Shown here: piece after piece, positions 18,990 to 28,676 of the stretch
How the letters are laid out: each line of letters begins with the position of its first letter
Numbering within the stretch: position 1 is the stretch's first letter
Origin: Ancylobacter sp. WKF20
GTDB lineage: Bacteria; Pseudomonadota; Alphaproteobacteria; Rhizobiales; Xanthobacteraceae
Assembly: GCF_029760895.1 (NCBI RefSeq)
Contig: NZ_CP121679.1
Location: 4,566,238 to 4,630,237 of the forward strand
Length of the DNA: 64,000 bases
Reading direction: 5' to 3'
Translations under genes and position numbers: made by a program
The notes under the pieces: generated by a model
The model's input: only the letters and a program-made list of their open reading frames with translations
What the model was told of the DNA's origin: nothing
Databases searched by the model: none

Positions 18990-19859
18990 CTACCCCACCA
19001 GCCGCGTCGCCGCTGTCAGCGTGTTCTGCAAGAGGCAGGCGATGGTCATGGGGCCGACGCCGCCGGGGACCGGGGTGATGGCGCCGGCGATGCCCTGCGC
19101 TTCGTCGAAGGCGATATCGCCGACGAGGCGCGTGCCGCCGCCGGGCTTCTCGACGCGGTTGATGCCGACATCAATGACGGTGGCGCCGGGCTTGATCCAG
19201 CTGCCGCGGATCATCTCCGGCCGGCCGACCGCGCCGATGAGGATGTCGGCGCGCCGGCAGACCTCCGGCAAATCGCGGGTGCGCGAATGGGCGATGGTGA
19301 CGGTGCAGTCCTCGCGCAGCAGGAGCTGGGCGAGCGGCTTGCCGACGATGTTGGAGCGGCCGACCACCACCGCCTCCAGCCCGGCAAGGCTGCCGAGCTG
19401 GTCCTTCAGCAGCATCACGCAGCCGAGCGGGGTGCAGGGCACGAGCGCGTCCAGCCCCACGGCGAGGCGGCCGGCATTGACCACATGGAAGCCGTCGACA
19501 TCCTTGGCGGGGTCGATGGTGGCGAGCACCGCCTGCGCGTCGATATGGCCGGGCAGGGGGAGCTGCACGAGGATGCCGTGCACCGCCGGATCGGCGTTGA
19601 GCTGGCGCACCAGCGCGAGCACGGCGTCCTGCGTCGTCTCGGCGGGCAGTTTGTGCTCGATCGAGGCCATGCCGGCCTCAAGCGTCTGCTTGCCCTTGTT
19701 GCGGACATAGACCGCGCTCGCCGGGTCTTCCCCGACCAGCACCACGGCGAGGCCGGGCTTCACGCCGGTGCGGGCTTCAAAGGCGGCGACCTCGGTGGCG
19801 ACGCGGCCGCGCAGGCCTTCCGCGAAGGCCTTGCCGTCGATCAGGCGGGTCTCGGTCAT
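18990..19859 (-). CDS. folD: bifunctional methylene-THF dehydrogenase / methenyl-THF cyclohydrolase
   Basis: 289 aa. It interconverts 5,10-methylene-, methenyl- and 10-formyl-tetrahydrofolate. The catalytic Y-x-x-x-K is YVRNK. It also has [25 protein letters not shown] and the NADP site [16 protein letters not shown]. It is the last gene of the sox-purU-folD group, 24 bp after purU. In this setting it oxidises the methylene-THF made by sarcosine oxidase. Confidence 0.95.
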   Translation of the reverse strand: MTETRLIDGKAFAEGLRGRVATEVAAFEARTGVKPGLAVVLVGEDPASAVYVRNKGKQTLEAGMASIEHKLPAETTQDAVLALVRQLNADPAVHGILVQLPLPGHIDAQAVLATIDPAKDVDGFHVVNAGRLAVGLDALVPCTPLGCVMLLKDQLGSLAGLEAVVVGRSNIVGKPLAQLLLREDCTVTIAHSRTRDLPEVCRRADILIGAVGRPEMIRGSWIKPGATVIDVGINRVEKPGGGTRLVGDIAFDEAQGIAGAITPVPGGVGPMTIACLLQNTLTAATRLVG

Positions 19860-19883
19860 GGCGGCTCCTCAGTCGCGCAACCT

Positions 19884-20747
19884 TCAGTCGCGGAAGACCA
19901 CGGTCTTGTGGCCGTTGATCAGCACGCGGTCATCGAGGTGCCAGGCGAGCGCCCGGGCCAGCACGCGGCGCTCGATGTCGCGGCCCTTGCGCACGAGATC
20001 CTCGGCCGAGTCCTGATGGGTGATGCGCTCCACATCCTGCTCGATGATCGGGCCTTCGTCGAGATCGGAGGTGACATAGTGGGCGGTGGCGCCGATCAGC
20101 TTCACGCCGCGCGCATGGGCCTGGTGATAGGGCTTGGCGCCCTTGAAGCCGGGCAGGAAGGAGTGGTGGATGTTGATGCAGCGGCCCGACAGCTTGGCCG
20201 ACAGCCCGTCCGAGAGCACCTGCATGTAGCGGGCGAGCACGGCGATCTCGGCGCCCGACTTCTGGAACAGGTCCCAGAGCTGGGCCTCCTGCTCCATCTT
20301 GGTTTCCTTGGTGATCGGCAGATAGTGGAAGGGGATACCGTCGAAATCCAGATGCGCGTAGGTCTCGCGCGGGTAGTTGGCGATGATGCCGGTGATGTCC
20401 ATCGGGATTTCGCCGATGCGCCAGCGATAGAGCAGGTCGGCGAGGCAATGGTCGAATTTGGAGACCAGCAGCATCACCTTGCGCTTGCCGCCGCGCGGGC
20501 GGATGCGCCAGGCGAAGCCGAAGCTCTGCGCCACCGGCTCGAACTCGCCCTTCAGCGCCTCCAGCGTGCCGGCCGGGGCGGAGAACATGACGCGCATGAA
20601 GAAGCGGCCGCTCTCGGTGTCGTCGAACTGCTGCGCTTCCAGGATGTTGCCGCCACGCTCGAACAGGAAGGTGGCGACGGCCGCCACGATGCCCGGCCGG
20701 TCGGGGCAGGAGAGGGTGAGGACGTAGGTCTCTTTTGCGTCGGTCAT
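19884..20747 (-). CDS. purU: formyltetrahydrofolate deformylase
   Basis: 287 aa. It hydrolyses 10-formyl-THF to formate and THF. An N-terminal ACT domain ([21 protein letters not shown]) precedes the formyltransferase-like domain with [19 protein letters not shown] and THE catalytic-region pattern [19 protein letters not shown] 20747 has GAGAG 9 bp upstream; the longer frame to 21002 runs through soxG and is discarded. Together with FolD it releases the sarcosine-derived carbon as formate and regenerates THF. Confidence 0.95.
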   Translation of the reverse strand: MTDAKETYVLTLSCPDRPGIVAAVATFLFERGGNILEAQQFDDTESGRFFMRVMFSAPAGTLEALKGEFEPVAQSFGFAWRIRPRGGKRKVMLLVSKFDHCLADLLYRWRIGEIPMDITGIIANYPRETYAHLDFDGIPFHYLPITKETKMEQEAQLWDLFQKSGAEIAVLARYMQVLSDGLSAKLSGRCINIHHSFLPGFKGAKPYHQAHARGVKLIGATAHYVTSDLDEGPIIEQDVERITHQDSAEDLVRKGRDIERRVLARALAWHLDDRVLINGHKTVVFRD

Positions 20748-20841
20748 CGGTACTCTCGTCGCAGGGCCCGCGGCACGGCGGCGCGCTCGGCGGGCTTTTA
20801 AGGGAGATGCGGGGCTCAGGGAAGCGCGCGGCGCGCCGCCA

Positions 20842-21447
20842 TCAACCTCGGACATCGAGCCGGAGGCCGAATTCCGCGCCGGAGGCGACGAGAAAGCGGC
20901 AGAATGCCGCGAGATAGGAGCGCAGCACGAGGAGGCGGAAGCTCTCCGGCCCGGTGCGCCAGAGCGTGACGCCGATATGAGCGAGCACGGTGGTCGCCAC
21001 ATCGCCCGCGCGGAACACGGCCGGGTCGAGGTCGATCAGCGCGCCCTTGGCGAGCAGCCATTCCATCTTCGGGCCGGCGAGGTCGAGCACGATATAGCCG
21101 TCCGACTGCTCGGTGACGGCGGCGAGCGGACCGGCCGCCTCGCGCAGGTGCGTGGCGAGGCCCGCATCCTCCGCCAGCGCGATCCAGCGGCCGGGGCCCA
21201 TGCCGATGAAGCTCGGCGCCGTGCCGCTGAGGCGCGGGGCGTCCGCCACCGGGGCGCCGAACGTTTCCGCGAGCCGGCGGCCGAGCGCGGGCGCCTGCCC
21301 CTTGCGGGCGACGAGGGTGGCGAGGGCGAGGCCCTCGACGAGGCGGGCCGTCGCGCCCGGCGTCCCGGCGCGGCCGTAATGGCCGGAGGGCGGCACCCGG
21401 TCGATCGGGATGCCGGCGAGCGGGTCATGGGTCGAAAGTTCAGCCAC
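20842..21447 (-). CDS. soxG: sarcosine oxidase gamma subunit
   Basis: 201 aa. The small subunit of heterotetrameric sarcosine oxidase, recognised by [17 protein letters not shown] and the C-terminal [27 protein letters not shown] pattern plus its place after soxA. The start is a GTG at 21447 overlapping the soxA stop by 8 bp (GTGGCTGA), with GGGGAG upstream; there is no suitable ATG. Confidence 0.85.
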   Translation of the reverse strand: MAELSTHDPLAGIPIDRVPPSGHYGRAGTPGATARLVEGLALATLVARKGQAPALGRRLAETFGAPVADAPRLSGTAPSFIGMGPGRWIALAEDAGLATHLREAAGPLAAVTEQSDGYIVLDLAGPKMEWLLAKGALIDLDPAVFRAGDVATTVLAHIGVTLWRTGPESFRLLVLRSYLAAFCRFLVASGAEFGLRLDVRG

Positions 21448-24403
21448 GTAGACGCTCCCCTGCCGGATCGATGAAGCCGGGCGCGCAGACCTCGACCTCG
21501 AAATCATTGCCGCGCACCGGATCGAAGGCCCGCACCCGCTCACCGATACGCGCCGGGCCGTTCTTCAGGAAGCCGAGCCCGATCCAGTGGCCGAGATGCG
21601 GCGAATAGGCGACGGAGCTCATATAGCCTTCGTCATTCTCCACCCGCGTGACAGCGCCGGGCGACAGGAAATGCGCCCCGGCGCGCAGGCGGTCGGCGCG
21701 GTTCACCGGCTTGAAGCCGACAAAGCTGGGCCGGTCGGGATCGGTGAGGCCGGGACGCGCCGCCATGGTGCGGCCGATATAGTCCTTCTTGGTCGAGGCC
21801 ATCCGTCCCATGCCGAGATCGCCAGCGGTGGTCTGGCCGGTCAGCTCATTGCCGGACACATGGCCCTTTTCGATGCGCAGCACGCCCAGCGCCTCAATGC
21901 CATAGGGGGTGATGCCGAACGCCTCGCCCGCTTTCATCAAGGCGTCGGCCAGCGCCGCGCCGTGGCGGGCGGGGACGGCGATCTCATAGCCCAGCTCGCC
22001 GGAGAAGGAGAGGCGGAACAGCCGGGCCGGCACGCCGCCCATCACCGCGCCCTCGATGGCGCCCATGAAGGGCAGGCCCTCATTCGAGACATCGACCCCG
22101 GCATCGACGATGCGGGCGAGCACGTCCCTCGCGCGGGGGCCGGCGAGCGCAATCTGCGCCCACTGGTCGGAGACCGAGGCAATGGCGACATCGAGTTCCG
22201 GCCACAGCACCTGCAGGCAGAATTCGAGGTGCTGATAGACCTTGGCCGCGTTCACCGTGGTGGTGGTCATCACATAATGCTCGGGCGCGAGGCGGGCGGT
22301 GGTGCCGTCATCCATCACCATGCCGTCCTCGCGCAGCATCACGCCGTAGCGCGCCTTGCCGACACCGAGCTGGGCGAAGCCGTTGATATAGACCCGGTCG
22401 AGGAAGGCGCCGACATCGGGGCCCTGCAGGTCGATCTTGCCGAAGGTCGAGACGTCGATGAGACCCACGGACGCCCGCACCGCCGTCACCTCGCGCGAGA
22501 CGGCCTCCAGCCAGTCCTTCTCGCCGGGACGCGGGAAATACTGCGCGCGCAGCCAGGCACCGGTCTCGATGAAGACGGCGCCCTGCGCCCGCGCCCATTC
22601 ATGCGTCGGGGTGAGGCGGACGGGGCGGAAATCCTTGCCCCGATGGTGGCCCGCCAGCGCGCCGAGCGAGACCGGCGTGTAGGGCGGGCGGAAGATGGTG
22701 GTGCCGGTCTCGGCGATCCCCTGCCCGGTGAGGCTCGCCATGATGGCAAGGCCGGTGACGTTCGACGTGCGGCCCTGATCGGTCGCCATGCCCAGCGTGG
22801 TGTAGCGCTTGAGATGCTCGACCGAGCGGAAGCCCTCCGTGTGGGCGATGGACACGTCCTTCGCCGTCACGTCGTTCTGCAGGTCGACAAAGGCCGGGCC
22901 GACCGACTCCGCCACATGCCAGAAGGCGGCTGCCGCGCCGGGCGTGTCCTGTGCCTTGGGCGTCGCGATCTCTGGCGCCGTGCTGCCGACATCGGCGGCG
23001 GCCTTGGCGCCGAGGGCGAGGCCCTCGCGCAGCGCGCCGCCAAGGCTGAACGTGCCGGCCGCCGCGCCCGCGACCTCAAGGCCGGGCGGGCAGGTGCCGG
23101 GCACGAAGGCGGCAAGCGCCTCGTTCCACACCGGCTTGCCGCCATGGTGGCAGGTCAGATGCACCGAGGGCGACCAGCCGCCGGAGACGGCGAGCGTCTC
23201 CGTGGCGAAGCGCTCGCGGCGCCCATTGGCGATCACGTCGACATGGGTGAGGAGCTTACCCTTGGTGCCGACGATGCGGCCATCAAGCAGCGTGCGGATG
23301 CCGAGCGTGCCGGCCTCGCGGGTCAGCGCCGGGGCGACCTCGCGGCGCACATCGACGATGGCCGTGACGCGCGCGCCGGCCCGCTGCGCCTCGAAGGCGC
23401 CGCGCCAGGCGTCGTCATTATTGGCGAAGACGACGGTGTTCGTGCCGGTCGCCACGCCGAAGCGGTTGGCATAGGCGCGCACGGCGCCGGCCAGCATCAC
23501 GCCCGGCCGGTCATTGCCGCCGAACACGATGGGCCGCTCGGTCGCGCCCGCTGCCAGCACGGCGCGGGTGGCGACGATGCGCCAGAGCCGCTGGCGCGGC
23601 TGGAACGGGCCGGGGGTAGGCAGATGATCGGCGACGCGCTCCAGCGCGCCATAGGTGCCGGCGTCATAGACGCCGAACACCGTGGTGCGGGTCATCACCC
23701 GCACATTGGGCAGGCTCTCCAACTCGGCGCGACTACGGGCGGCAAAGACCGCGCCCGCCATGCCGTCCACTTCCAGCGCCTCGGCATTGAGCCGGCCGCC
23801 GGGCAGGAAATCCTCATCGGCGAGGATGACGCGCGCCCCGGCACGGCCGGCGGCCAGCGCCGCCATCAGCCCGGCCGGGCCGGCGCCGATGATGAGCACG
23901 TCGCAGAAGGTGGTGAGCTTCTCGTAATGGTCGGGGTCCGCCTCGTCGGCGGCGCGCCCGAGCCCGGCGGCGCGGCGGATCACCGGCTCGTAGAGCTTTT
24001 CCCACAGCGCGGCCGGCCACATGAAGGTCTTGTAGTAGAAGCCGGCGCCGAGGAAGGGCGAGAGCAGCCCATTAATGCTGAGCAGGTCGTGATCGAGCGA
24101 GGGCCAGCGGTTCTGGCTGGCCGCTTCCAGCCCGTCATAGAGCTCGGCGACGGTGGCGCGGGTGTTGGGCTCGCGCCGCGCGCCGGAGCGCAACTCGACC
24201 AGCGCGTTCGGCTCCTCGACGCCGGCGGAGAAGATGCCGCGCGGGCGGTGATATTTGAAGGAGCGGCCGACGAGGCGCACATCGTTCGCCAGCAGCGCCG
24301 AGGCGAGCGTGTCGCCCTCATGGCCGCGATAGAGCTTGCCGTCGAAGGTGAAGGCGAGGGGACGGGCGCGGTCGATCAGACCGCCGACGGGAAGGCGGCT
24401 CAT
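21440..24403 (-). CDS. soxA: sarcosine oxidase alpha subunit
   Basis: 987 aa, typical for SoxA. It has an N-terminal ferredoxin-like region (LAFTFDGKLYRGHEGDTLASAL), a NAD/FAD-type dinucleotide-binding segment (IIGAGPAGLMAALAAGRAGARV at about residue 165) and a C-terminal T-protein-like folate domain (LIDVSTFGKIDLQGPD, then GELGYEIAVPARHG). It carries the THF-dependent half of the reaction: sarcosine + O2 + THF gives glycine, H2O2 and methylene-THF. ATG 24403 overlaps the soxD stop by 4 bp. Confidence 0.95.
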   Translation of the reverse strand: MSRLPVGGLIDRARPLAFTFDGKLYRGHEGDTLASALLANDVRLVGRSFKYHRPRGIFSAGVEEPNALVELRSGARREPNTRATVAELYDGLEAASQNRWPSLDHDLLSINGLLSPFLGAGFYYKTFMWPAALWEKLYEPVIRRAAGLGRAADEADPDHYEKLTTFCDVLIIGAGPAGLMAALAAGRAGARVILADEDFLPGGRLNAEALEVDGMAGAVFAARSRAELESLPNVRVMTRTTVFGVYDAGTYGALERVADHLPTPGPFQPRQRLWRIVATRAVLAAGATERPIVFGGNDRPGVMLAGAVRAYANRFGVATGTNTVVFANNDDAWRGAFEAQRAGARVTAIVDVRREVAPALTREAGTLGIRTLLDGRIVGTKGKLLTHVDVIANGRRERFATETLAVSGGWSPSVHLTCHHGGKPVWNEALAAFVPGTCPPGLEVAGAAAGTFSLGGALREGLALGAKAAADVGSTAPEIATPKAQDTPGAAAAFWHVAESVGPAFVDLQNDVTAKDVSIAHTEGFRSVEHLKRYTTLGMATDQGRTSNVTGLAIMASLTGQGIAETGTTIFRPPYTPVSLGALAGHHRGKDFRPVRLTPTHEWARAQGAVFIETGAWLRAQYFPRPGEKDWLEAVSREVTAVRASVGLIDVSTFGKIDLQGPDVGAFLDRVYINGFAQLGVGKARYGVMLREDGMVMDDGTTARLAPEHYVMTTTTVNAAKVYQHLEFCLQVLWPELDVAIASVSDQWAQIALAGPRARDVLARIVDAGVDVSNEGLPFMGAIEGAVMGGVPARLFRLSFSGELGYEIAVPARHGAALADALMKAGEAFGITPYGIEALGVLRIEKGHVSGNELTGQTTAGDLGMGRMASTKKDYIGRTMAARPGLTDPDRPSFVGFKPVNRADRLRAGAHFLSPGAVTRVENDEGYMSSVAYSPHLGHWIGLGFLKNGPARIGERVRAFDPVRGNDFEVEVCAPGFIDPAGERLRG

Positions 24404-24681
24404 ACGGGCTCTCCCGAGGTCGCCACATCGCGCGCCAGCGTGGCGCCGCCGATCGCGTGGGTGCGGGTGTCGCGGGCGACCTTCACCCACTGGCGGCAGC
24501 CTTGCGCGTGATACCACCACTCCTCATGCGCCCCGACCGGGTTGGTGCGCTGATAGACATAGTCGAAGAAGCGGCCTTCCGCGTCCGGCGCGGCCGGGTC
24601 GGGCCGCGTCAGCGTGGCGTCGCCGAGATAGGCGAATTCATGGGCGTCGCGCGCGCCGCAATAGGGGCAGGGAATGCGCAT
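24400..24681 (-). CDS. soxD: sarcosine oxidase delta subunit (zinc-binding)
   Basis: 93 aa. The zinc ligands of this subunit are all visible: Cys5 and Cys8 (CPYC), His58 and Cys62 (HAQGC). FDYVYQRTNPVGAHEEWW is the family signature. The start is ATG 24681. The frame extends upstream into the REP element, which is not coding. It overlaps soxA by 4 bp. Confidence 0.93.
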   Translation of the reverse strand: MRIPCPYCGARDAHEFAYLGDATLTRPDPAAPDAEGRFFDYVYQRTNPVGAHEEWWYHAQGCRQWVKVARDTRTHAIGGATLARDVATSGEPV

Positions 24682-24728
24682 CAGTACATCTCTCCCCGCG
24701 CCAGCGGGCCGGTAAATGGATGATGGGT

Positions 24729-24838
24729 CGTCATGGCCGGGCTTGGCCCGGCCATCCACGACTTGGACGACCCGGCCAAGGTGGGCGATGCCCGTCCAGC
24801 CAAAGGCGTGGATGCCCGGCCCAAGGCCGGGCATGACG
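24729..24838. repeat. REP-type double hairpin, family A copy 2
   Basis: The left arm ATGGCCGGG-CTTGG-CCCGGCCAT and a right arm around CCGGCCCAAGGCCGG are bounded by CGTCAT and ATGACG. Both the spacing and an extra internal segment make this copy longer, 110 bp. It lies inside the sox operon between soxB and soxD. Confidence 0.85.
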
Positions 24839-24874
24839 GCGGCTCATGCGGGAGCGCAGGCGTCATCACCATCA

Positions 24875-26128
24875 TCAGTGCAGGTTCGGCTGGGCGCCGA
24901 CTCCCTTTTCGTCGATGAGGTGGCCGGTGCGGAAGCGGTCGAGGCGGAAGGCGGCGCCGACCTTGTGCGGCTCGTCCTTCGCCAGCAGATGGGCGAAGCA
25001 CCAGCCCGAGGCCGGGGTCGCCTTGAAGCCGCCATAGCACCAGCCGGCATTGAGATAGAGGCCGGGAATGGGCGTGTGGTCGATGATGGGCGAGCCGTCC
25101 ATCGACATGTCCATGATGCCGCCCCACATGCGCAGGAGGCGCAGCCGGCCGATGCGCGGCATCAAGGCCATGCCGCCTTCCGCCACATCCTCCACCACCG
25201 GCAGATTGCCGCGCTGGGCGTAGGAGTTGTAGCCGTCAATGTCGCCGCCGAAGACGAGGCCGCCCTTGTCGGACTGGCTGATATAGAAATGCCCGGCGCC
25301 GAAGGTGATGACGCCGTCCACCATCGGCTTCAGCCCTTCCGAGACGAAGGCCTGCAGCACATGGCTTTCGATCGGCAGGCGGGTGAGCCCGGCCTGCGCC
25401 GCGACGCGCGAGGTGGAGCCGGCGACCGCGAGGCCGACCTTTTTCGCCCGGATCGCGCCGCGCGTGGTCTCGACCCCGGTGATGGCGTCGCCCTCACGCA
25501 AGAAGCCGGTGACTTCGCAGTTCTGGATGATGTCGACGCCGAGGCTGTCCGCACCGCGGGCATAGCCCCAGACCACCGCGTCGTGGCGCGCTGTGCCGGC
25601 GCGGCGCTGCATCAGCCCGCCCTGGATGGGGAAGCGCGCATTGTCGAAATCGAGGAAGGGGTACATGGCGCGCACGCCGTCGCGGTCGAGCAGCTCGGAA
25701 TCGGCACCGTTGAGCCGCATGGCGTTGCCGCGTCGCGCATAGGCGTCGCGCTGGGCGTCGGAATGGTAGAGGTTGAGGATGCCGCGCTGGCTGACCATCG
25801 CGTTGTAGTTCAGCTCCTGCTCCAGCCCCTCCCAGAGCTTCATCGACCATTCGTAGAACGGCTCGTTGCCCGGAAGGAGATAGTTGGAGCGGATGATGGT
25901 GGTGTTCCGCCCGGCATTGCCGGAGCCGATATAGCCCTTCTCGATCACCGCCACGTTGCGGATGCCGTGGACGCGGGCGAGGTAATAGGCGGTCGCCAGC
26001 CCATGCCCGCCACCACCGACGATGATGACGTCATAGGCGGGCTTCGGCGCGGCATCCCGCCAGGCTGGTTTCCAGCCCTTCTGCCCGGTGAGGCCATTGG
26101 TGAGGAGGCTCAGGAAGGAATAGCGCAT
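24875..26128 (-). CDS. soxB: sarcosine oxidase beta subunit
   Basis: 417 aa DAO-fold flavoprotein holding the covalent FMN/FAD site of sarcosine oxidation. It has the FAD motif VIIVGGGGHGLATAYYLA at about residue 35, the family N-terminus with FSLLTNGL-like FLSLLTNGLTGQKGW, and GGDIDGYNSYAQRGN. It is the first sox gene. The LysR gene is divergent, 204 bp away. Confidence 0.95.
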   Translation of the reverse strand: MRYSFLSLLTNGLTGQKGWKPAWRDAAPKPAYDVIIVGGGGHGLATAYYLARVHGIRNVAVIEKGYIGSGNAGRNTTIIRSNYLLPGNEPFYEWSMKLWEGLEQELNYNAMVSQRGILNLYHSDAQRDAYARRGNAMRLNGADSELLDRDGVRAMYPFLDFDNARFPIQGGLMQRRAGTARHDAVVWGYARGADSLGVDIIQNCEVTGFLREGDAITGVETTRGAIRAKKVGLAVAGSTSRVAAQAGLTRLPIESHVLQAFVSEGLKPMVDGVITFGAGHFYISQSDKGGLVFGGDIDGYNSYAQRGNLPVVEDVAEGGMALMPRIGRLRLLRMWGGIMDMSMDGSPIIDHTPIPGLYLNAGWCYGGFKATPASGWCFAHLLAKDEPHKVGAAFRLDRFRTGHLIDEKGVGAQPNLH

Positions 26129-26152
26129 GGACGGCTCGCTGAAGGGTTGCTC

Positions 26153-26204
26153 AAGCTATAGTACGGGCCGATTGCGCTGGTAATATAAGTTTGAGTTATA
26201 GTGC
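26153..26204. promoter_or_regulatory. direct repeat in the soxB/LysR divergent promoter
   Basis: AAGCTATAGTAC (26153-26164) and GAGTTATAGTGC (26193-26204) share the pattern RAGYTATAGTRC and start 40 bp apart, about four helical turns. They lie in the only AT-rich part of this intergenic region, next to the soxB start. They are candidate regulator sites. Confidence 0.35.
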
Positions 26205-26224
26205 TGATGCGTCGAGCCTAGTGC

Positions 26225-26316
26225 CGTCATGGCCGGGCTTGGCCCGGCCATCCATGACTTTGGCTGCGCGGGGGTGAGAACAGGCGTGGATGCCCGGGCC
26301 AAGCCCGGGCATGACG
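26225..26316. repeat. REP-type double hairpin, family A copy 3
   Basis: CGTCAT, then the ATGGCCGGG-CTTGG-CCCGGCCAT hairpin, about 35 bp of spacer, the ATGCCCGGG-CCAAG-CCCGGGCAT hairpin, and ATGACG. It ends 16 bp before the LysR start and so would be in its mRNA leader or promoter. Confidence 0.85.
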
Positions 26317-26332
26317 AAAGAACGGGACTATC

Positions 26333-27298
26333 ATGGCCGACACGCTTCCCTTCGACCTGCGGGCGCTGGAGATCTTCCTCGCCGTCTGCGACGCCGGCTC
26401 CATGGCGGAGGCGGCGCGGCGGCTTACGCTCACCCAGCCGGCGATCTCGCAGGCGGTGGCGGAGATGGAAAAGCGCATCGGCGTGCAGCTTTTCGACCGC
26501 TCGGCCCGGCCCCTGGCGCTCACCGGCGCGGGCGGGGCGCTGCGCCAGCGGGCGAGCGCGCTGCTCTCGGAAGCCCGGCAGATCGCCCCGCTGCTGCGCG
26601 AGGCCGAGCATGCCCGCCTGCCGCTGTTGCGCGCCGGGCTGGTCGATTCGCTCTCGCGCGCGCTGATGGGGCCGCTGGCGCGGGCGCTGGGCGAACGGGC
26701 CGAGCAGGTCTCGCTGCTCTCGGGCCTGACCGCCTCCCATGCCGGGGCGCTGCTGACCCGCCAGCTCGACCTTCTGGTGGGGGCGGACGAGCTCGACGAG
26801 ATCGAGGGGCTGGAGCGCTGGCCGCTGCTCTCCGAGCCCTATCTGCTGCTGATGCCGGCGGACCGCCCGGTCCCGGCACGGGCCGGCGATCTGGAGGAGC
26901 TGGCGCGGGCGCTGCCGCTGGTGCGCTACTCCGCCCGCTCCAAGACCGGCATGGAGATCGAGCGCCATCTGCGCCGCCTGCGGCTCGATCTGCCGCGCCC
27001 GCTGGAGTTCGACACGCCCTATGGGGTGACGGCGGCGGTGGCGGATGGGGCGGGCTTCGCCATCACCACGCCGCTCTGCCTGGTGGAAGCGGGGCTGGCG
27101 CTGGACGGCTTCGCCTGCCGGCCGCTGCCGGGGCCGGGCCTGACGCGCCATCTCACGCTGATCGCCCGCCGTCAGGAATTGGGGCGCCTGCCGCGCGAGA
27201 TCGCCGGCGTCTGCCGCGACAAGCTGGAGGCGCTGCGCCCGGCGGTTATCGCGCTGGCGGGCGACGCGCTGGCGCGGGAGTTCCGGGTGGAGGGGTGA
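26333..27298 (+). CDS. LysR-family transcriptional regulator
   Basis: 321 aa. HTH residues 1-65 read FDLRALEIFLAVCDAGSMA, AARRLTLTQPAISQAV, LFDRSARP, then a standard substrate-binding domain. It is divergent from soxB and possibly the activator of sarcosine use; this rests on position only. It uses only family-typical features and I cannot predict the inducer. Confidence 0.88.
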   Translation: MADTLPFDLRALEIFLAVCDAGSMAEAARRLTLTQPAISQAVAEMEKRIGVQLFDRSARPLALTGAGGALRQRASALLSEARQIAPLLREAEHARLPLLRAGLVDSLSRALMGPLARALGERAEQVSLLSGLTASHAGALLTRQLDLLVGADELDEIEGLERWPLLSEPYLLLMPADRPVPARAGDLEELARALPLVRYSARSKTGMEIERHLRRLRLDLPRPLEFDTPYGVTAAVADGAGFAITTPLCLVEAGLALDGFACRPLPGPGLTRHLTLIARRQELGRLPREIAGVCRDKLEALRPAVIALAGDALAREFRVEG

Positions 27299-27302
27299 GC
27301 CC

Positions 27303-27455
27303 CGTTTCCCGGCCCAGCGGAGGCGAAGCCGGAGCGCCGAGCCGGGATCCAGCGCAAAACGCCGCCGGAGGCGCTTCAACAAGGGTTTGGCCGCTGCGCG
27401 ACGTCTCTCCTGGGTCCCGGATCAGCGCCACGCTCTGCGTGGCTTGTCCGGGACA
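27303..27455. repeat. intergenic repeat, family D copy 1
   Basis: This 163-bp gap holds two units: one running CCGGCCCAGCGGAGGCGAAG to CAGCGCAAAA (27309-27360), and one running CTCCTGGGTCCCGGATCAGC to CTTGTCCGGGACA (27408-27455). Both units recur in swapped order at 40436-40562. They sit between the convergent LysR and ketosynthase genes. Confidence 0.7.
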
Positions 27456-27461
27456 CGTGGT

Positions 27462-28676
27462 TCACCCCGCATACCGCTTCAGCGCCAGAACGGCGTTGAG
27501 GCCGCCAAAGGCGAAGCTGGAGGAGATCGCGGTCTCGATGGCCGCCGGGCGCGCGGCGTTGGGCACGCAGTCGAGGTCGCATTCCGGGTCGGGCTCGGTG
27601 AAGCCCATGGTGGGCGGCAGGAAGCCCTCGCGCAGCGCCAGCACGCTGGTGACGAAATCCAGCGCGCCCGAGGCGTTCATCGTGTGGCCGTACTGCGATT
27701 TCGACGAGGAGACCGGCAGCTTGTCGAGATGCGCGCCGAACACCTGGCGCAGCGCGGCGGTCTCGGTCTTGTCGTTCAGCGCCGTGGCGGTGCCGTGGGC
27801 GCTGACATAATCGACCTGTTCCGGGGCGAGGCCGGCATCTTCCAGCGCGAAGCGCATGGCGGCGGCGGCGCTGTCGCGGTCGGGAGCGGTGATGTCCTTG
27901 CCGTCGGCACTCATGCCGAAGCCGATCAGCTCGGCATGGATGGTGGCGCCGCGCGCCAGCGCCCGGTCCATATTCTCCAGCACCACGGCGCCGGCGCCCT
28001 CGCCGATGACGAGGCCGGCGCGGTCCTTGGAGAACGGCCGGCAGGCTTCCGGCGCCAGCACGCGCAGCGCCTCCCAGCTCTTCAGCATGCCGTAGGTGAG
28101 CTGCGATTCGCCCCCGCCGGCGATGGCGACATCGAGCATCCCGCCACGGATCATCTGGAAGGCGGTGCCGATGGCGTGGGCGGCCGACGAACAGGCGGAG
28201 GCGATGGCGAAGGCGGGGCCGTGAATGCCGAGATCCATCGTCACATGGCTCACCTGCCCGCTCGGCATGGCGCGCGGCACGGTGAAGGGATGCGGGCGCG
28301 GGGCCTGCTCCAGATAGAGCTTGCGGTAGCTGTCATCGACCGCGTGGAAGCCGACCGAGGCGGCGTAGATCGCCCCGACCCGGTGGCGGGCGACACCTTC
28401 CAGCGCCGGGCCGGCATCGGCCAGCGCCTGGCGCGCGGCGACGACGGCGAATTGCGAGGTGCGGTCGAGCAGGCCGAGCTGGCGCGGGTCGAAATGGTCT
28501 TCCGCCACGAAACCCCGCACCTCGGCCGAGATCTTCGTCTTCATGGCGGAGACGTCGACACCCTGCGTCGGGCCGATACCGACCGTGCCGGCACGCAGCC
28601 CCGCGAGGTGCGCGGCGACATCGAGACCGAGGGCCGAGAGCGAGCCCAGCCCGGTGACGGCGACGCGGGCGCTCAT
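27462..28676 (-). CDS. beta-ketoacyl-ACP synthase (FabF/NodE-like)
   Basis: 404 aa thiolase-fold condensing enzyme. The active-site Cys is at about 162 (ASACSSAAHAIG), with the two catalytic histidines in SAHGTATALND and SKSQYGHTMNASG. The C-terminus SSSFAFGGLNAVLALKRY is typical. It is paired with a dedicated acyl carrier protein (4-bp overlap). With no other fatty-acid gene nearby it is probably a specialised elongating enzyme rather than the housekeeping FabF. Product unknown. Confidence 0.9.
   Translation of the reverse strand: MSARVAVTGLGSLSALGLDVAAHLAGLRAGTVGIGPTQGVDVSAMKTKISAEVRGFVAEDHFDPRQLGLLDRTSQFAVVAARQALADAGPALEGVARHRVGAIYAASVGFHAVDDSYRKLYLEQAPRPHPFTVPRAMPSGQVSHVTMDLGIHGPAFAIASACSSAAHAIGTAFQMIRGGMLDVAIAGGGESQLTYGMLKSWEALRVLAPEACRPFSKDRAGLVIGEGAGAVVLENMDRALARGATIHAELIGFGMSADGKDITAPDRDSAAAAMRFALEDAGLAPEQVDYVSAHGTATALNDKTETAALRQVFGAHLDKLPVSSSKSQYGHTMNASGALDFVTSVLALREGFLPPTMGFTEPDPECDLDCVPNAARPAAIETAISSSFAFGGLNAVLALKRYAG

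Noticed and set aside
21587..24511. 974-aa open frame opposite soxA
   Set aside because: It mirrors soxA codon structure in GC-rich DNA. The translation is low-complexity, rich in Gly/Arg/Ala/His and matches no family, whereas soxA has clear motifs.
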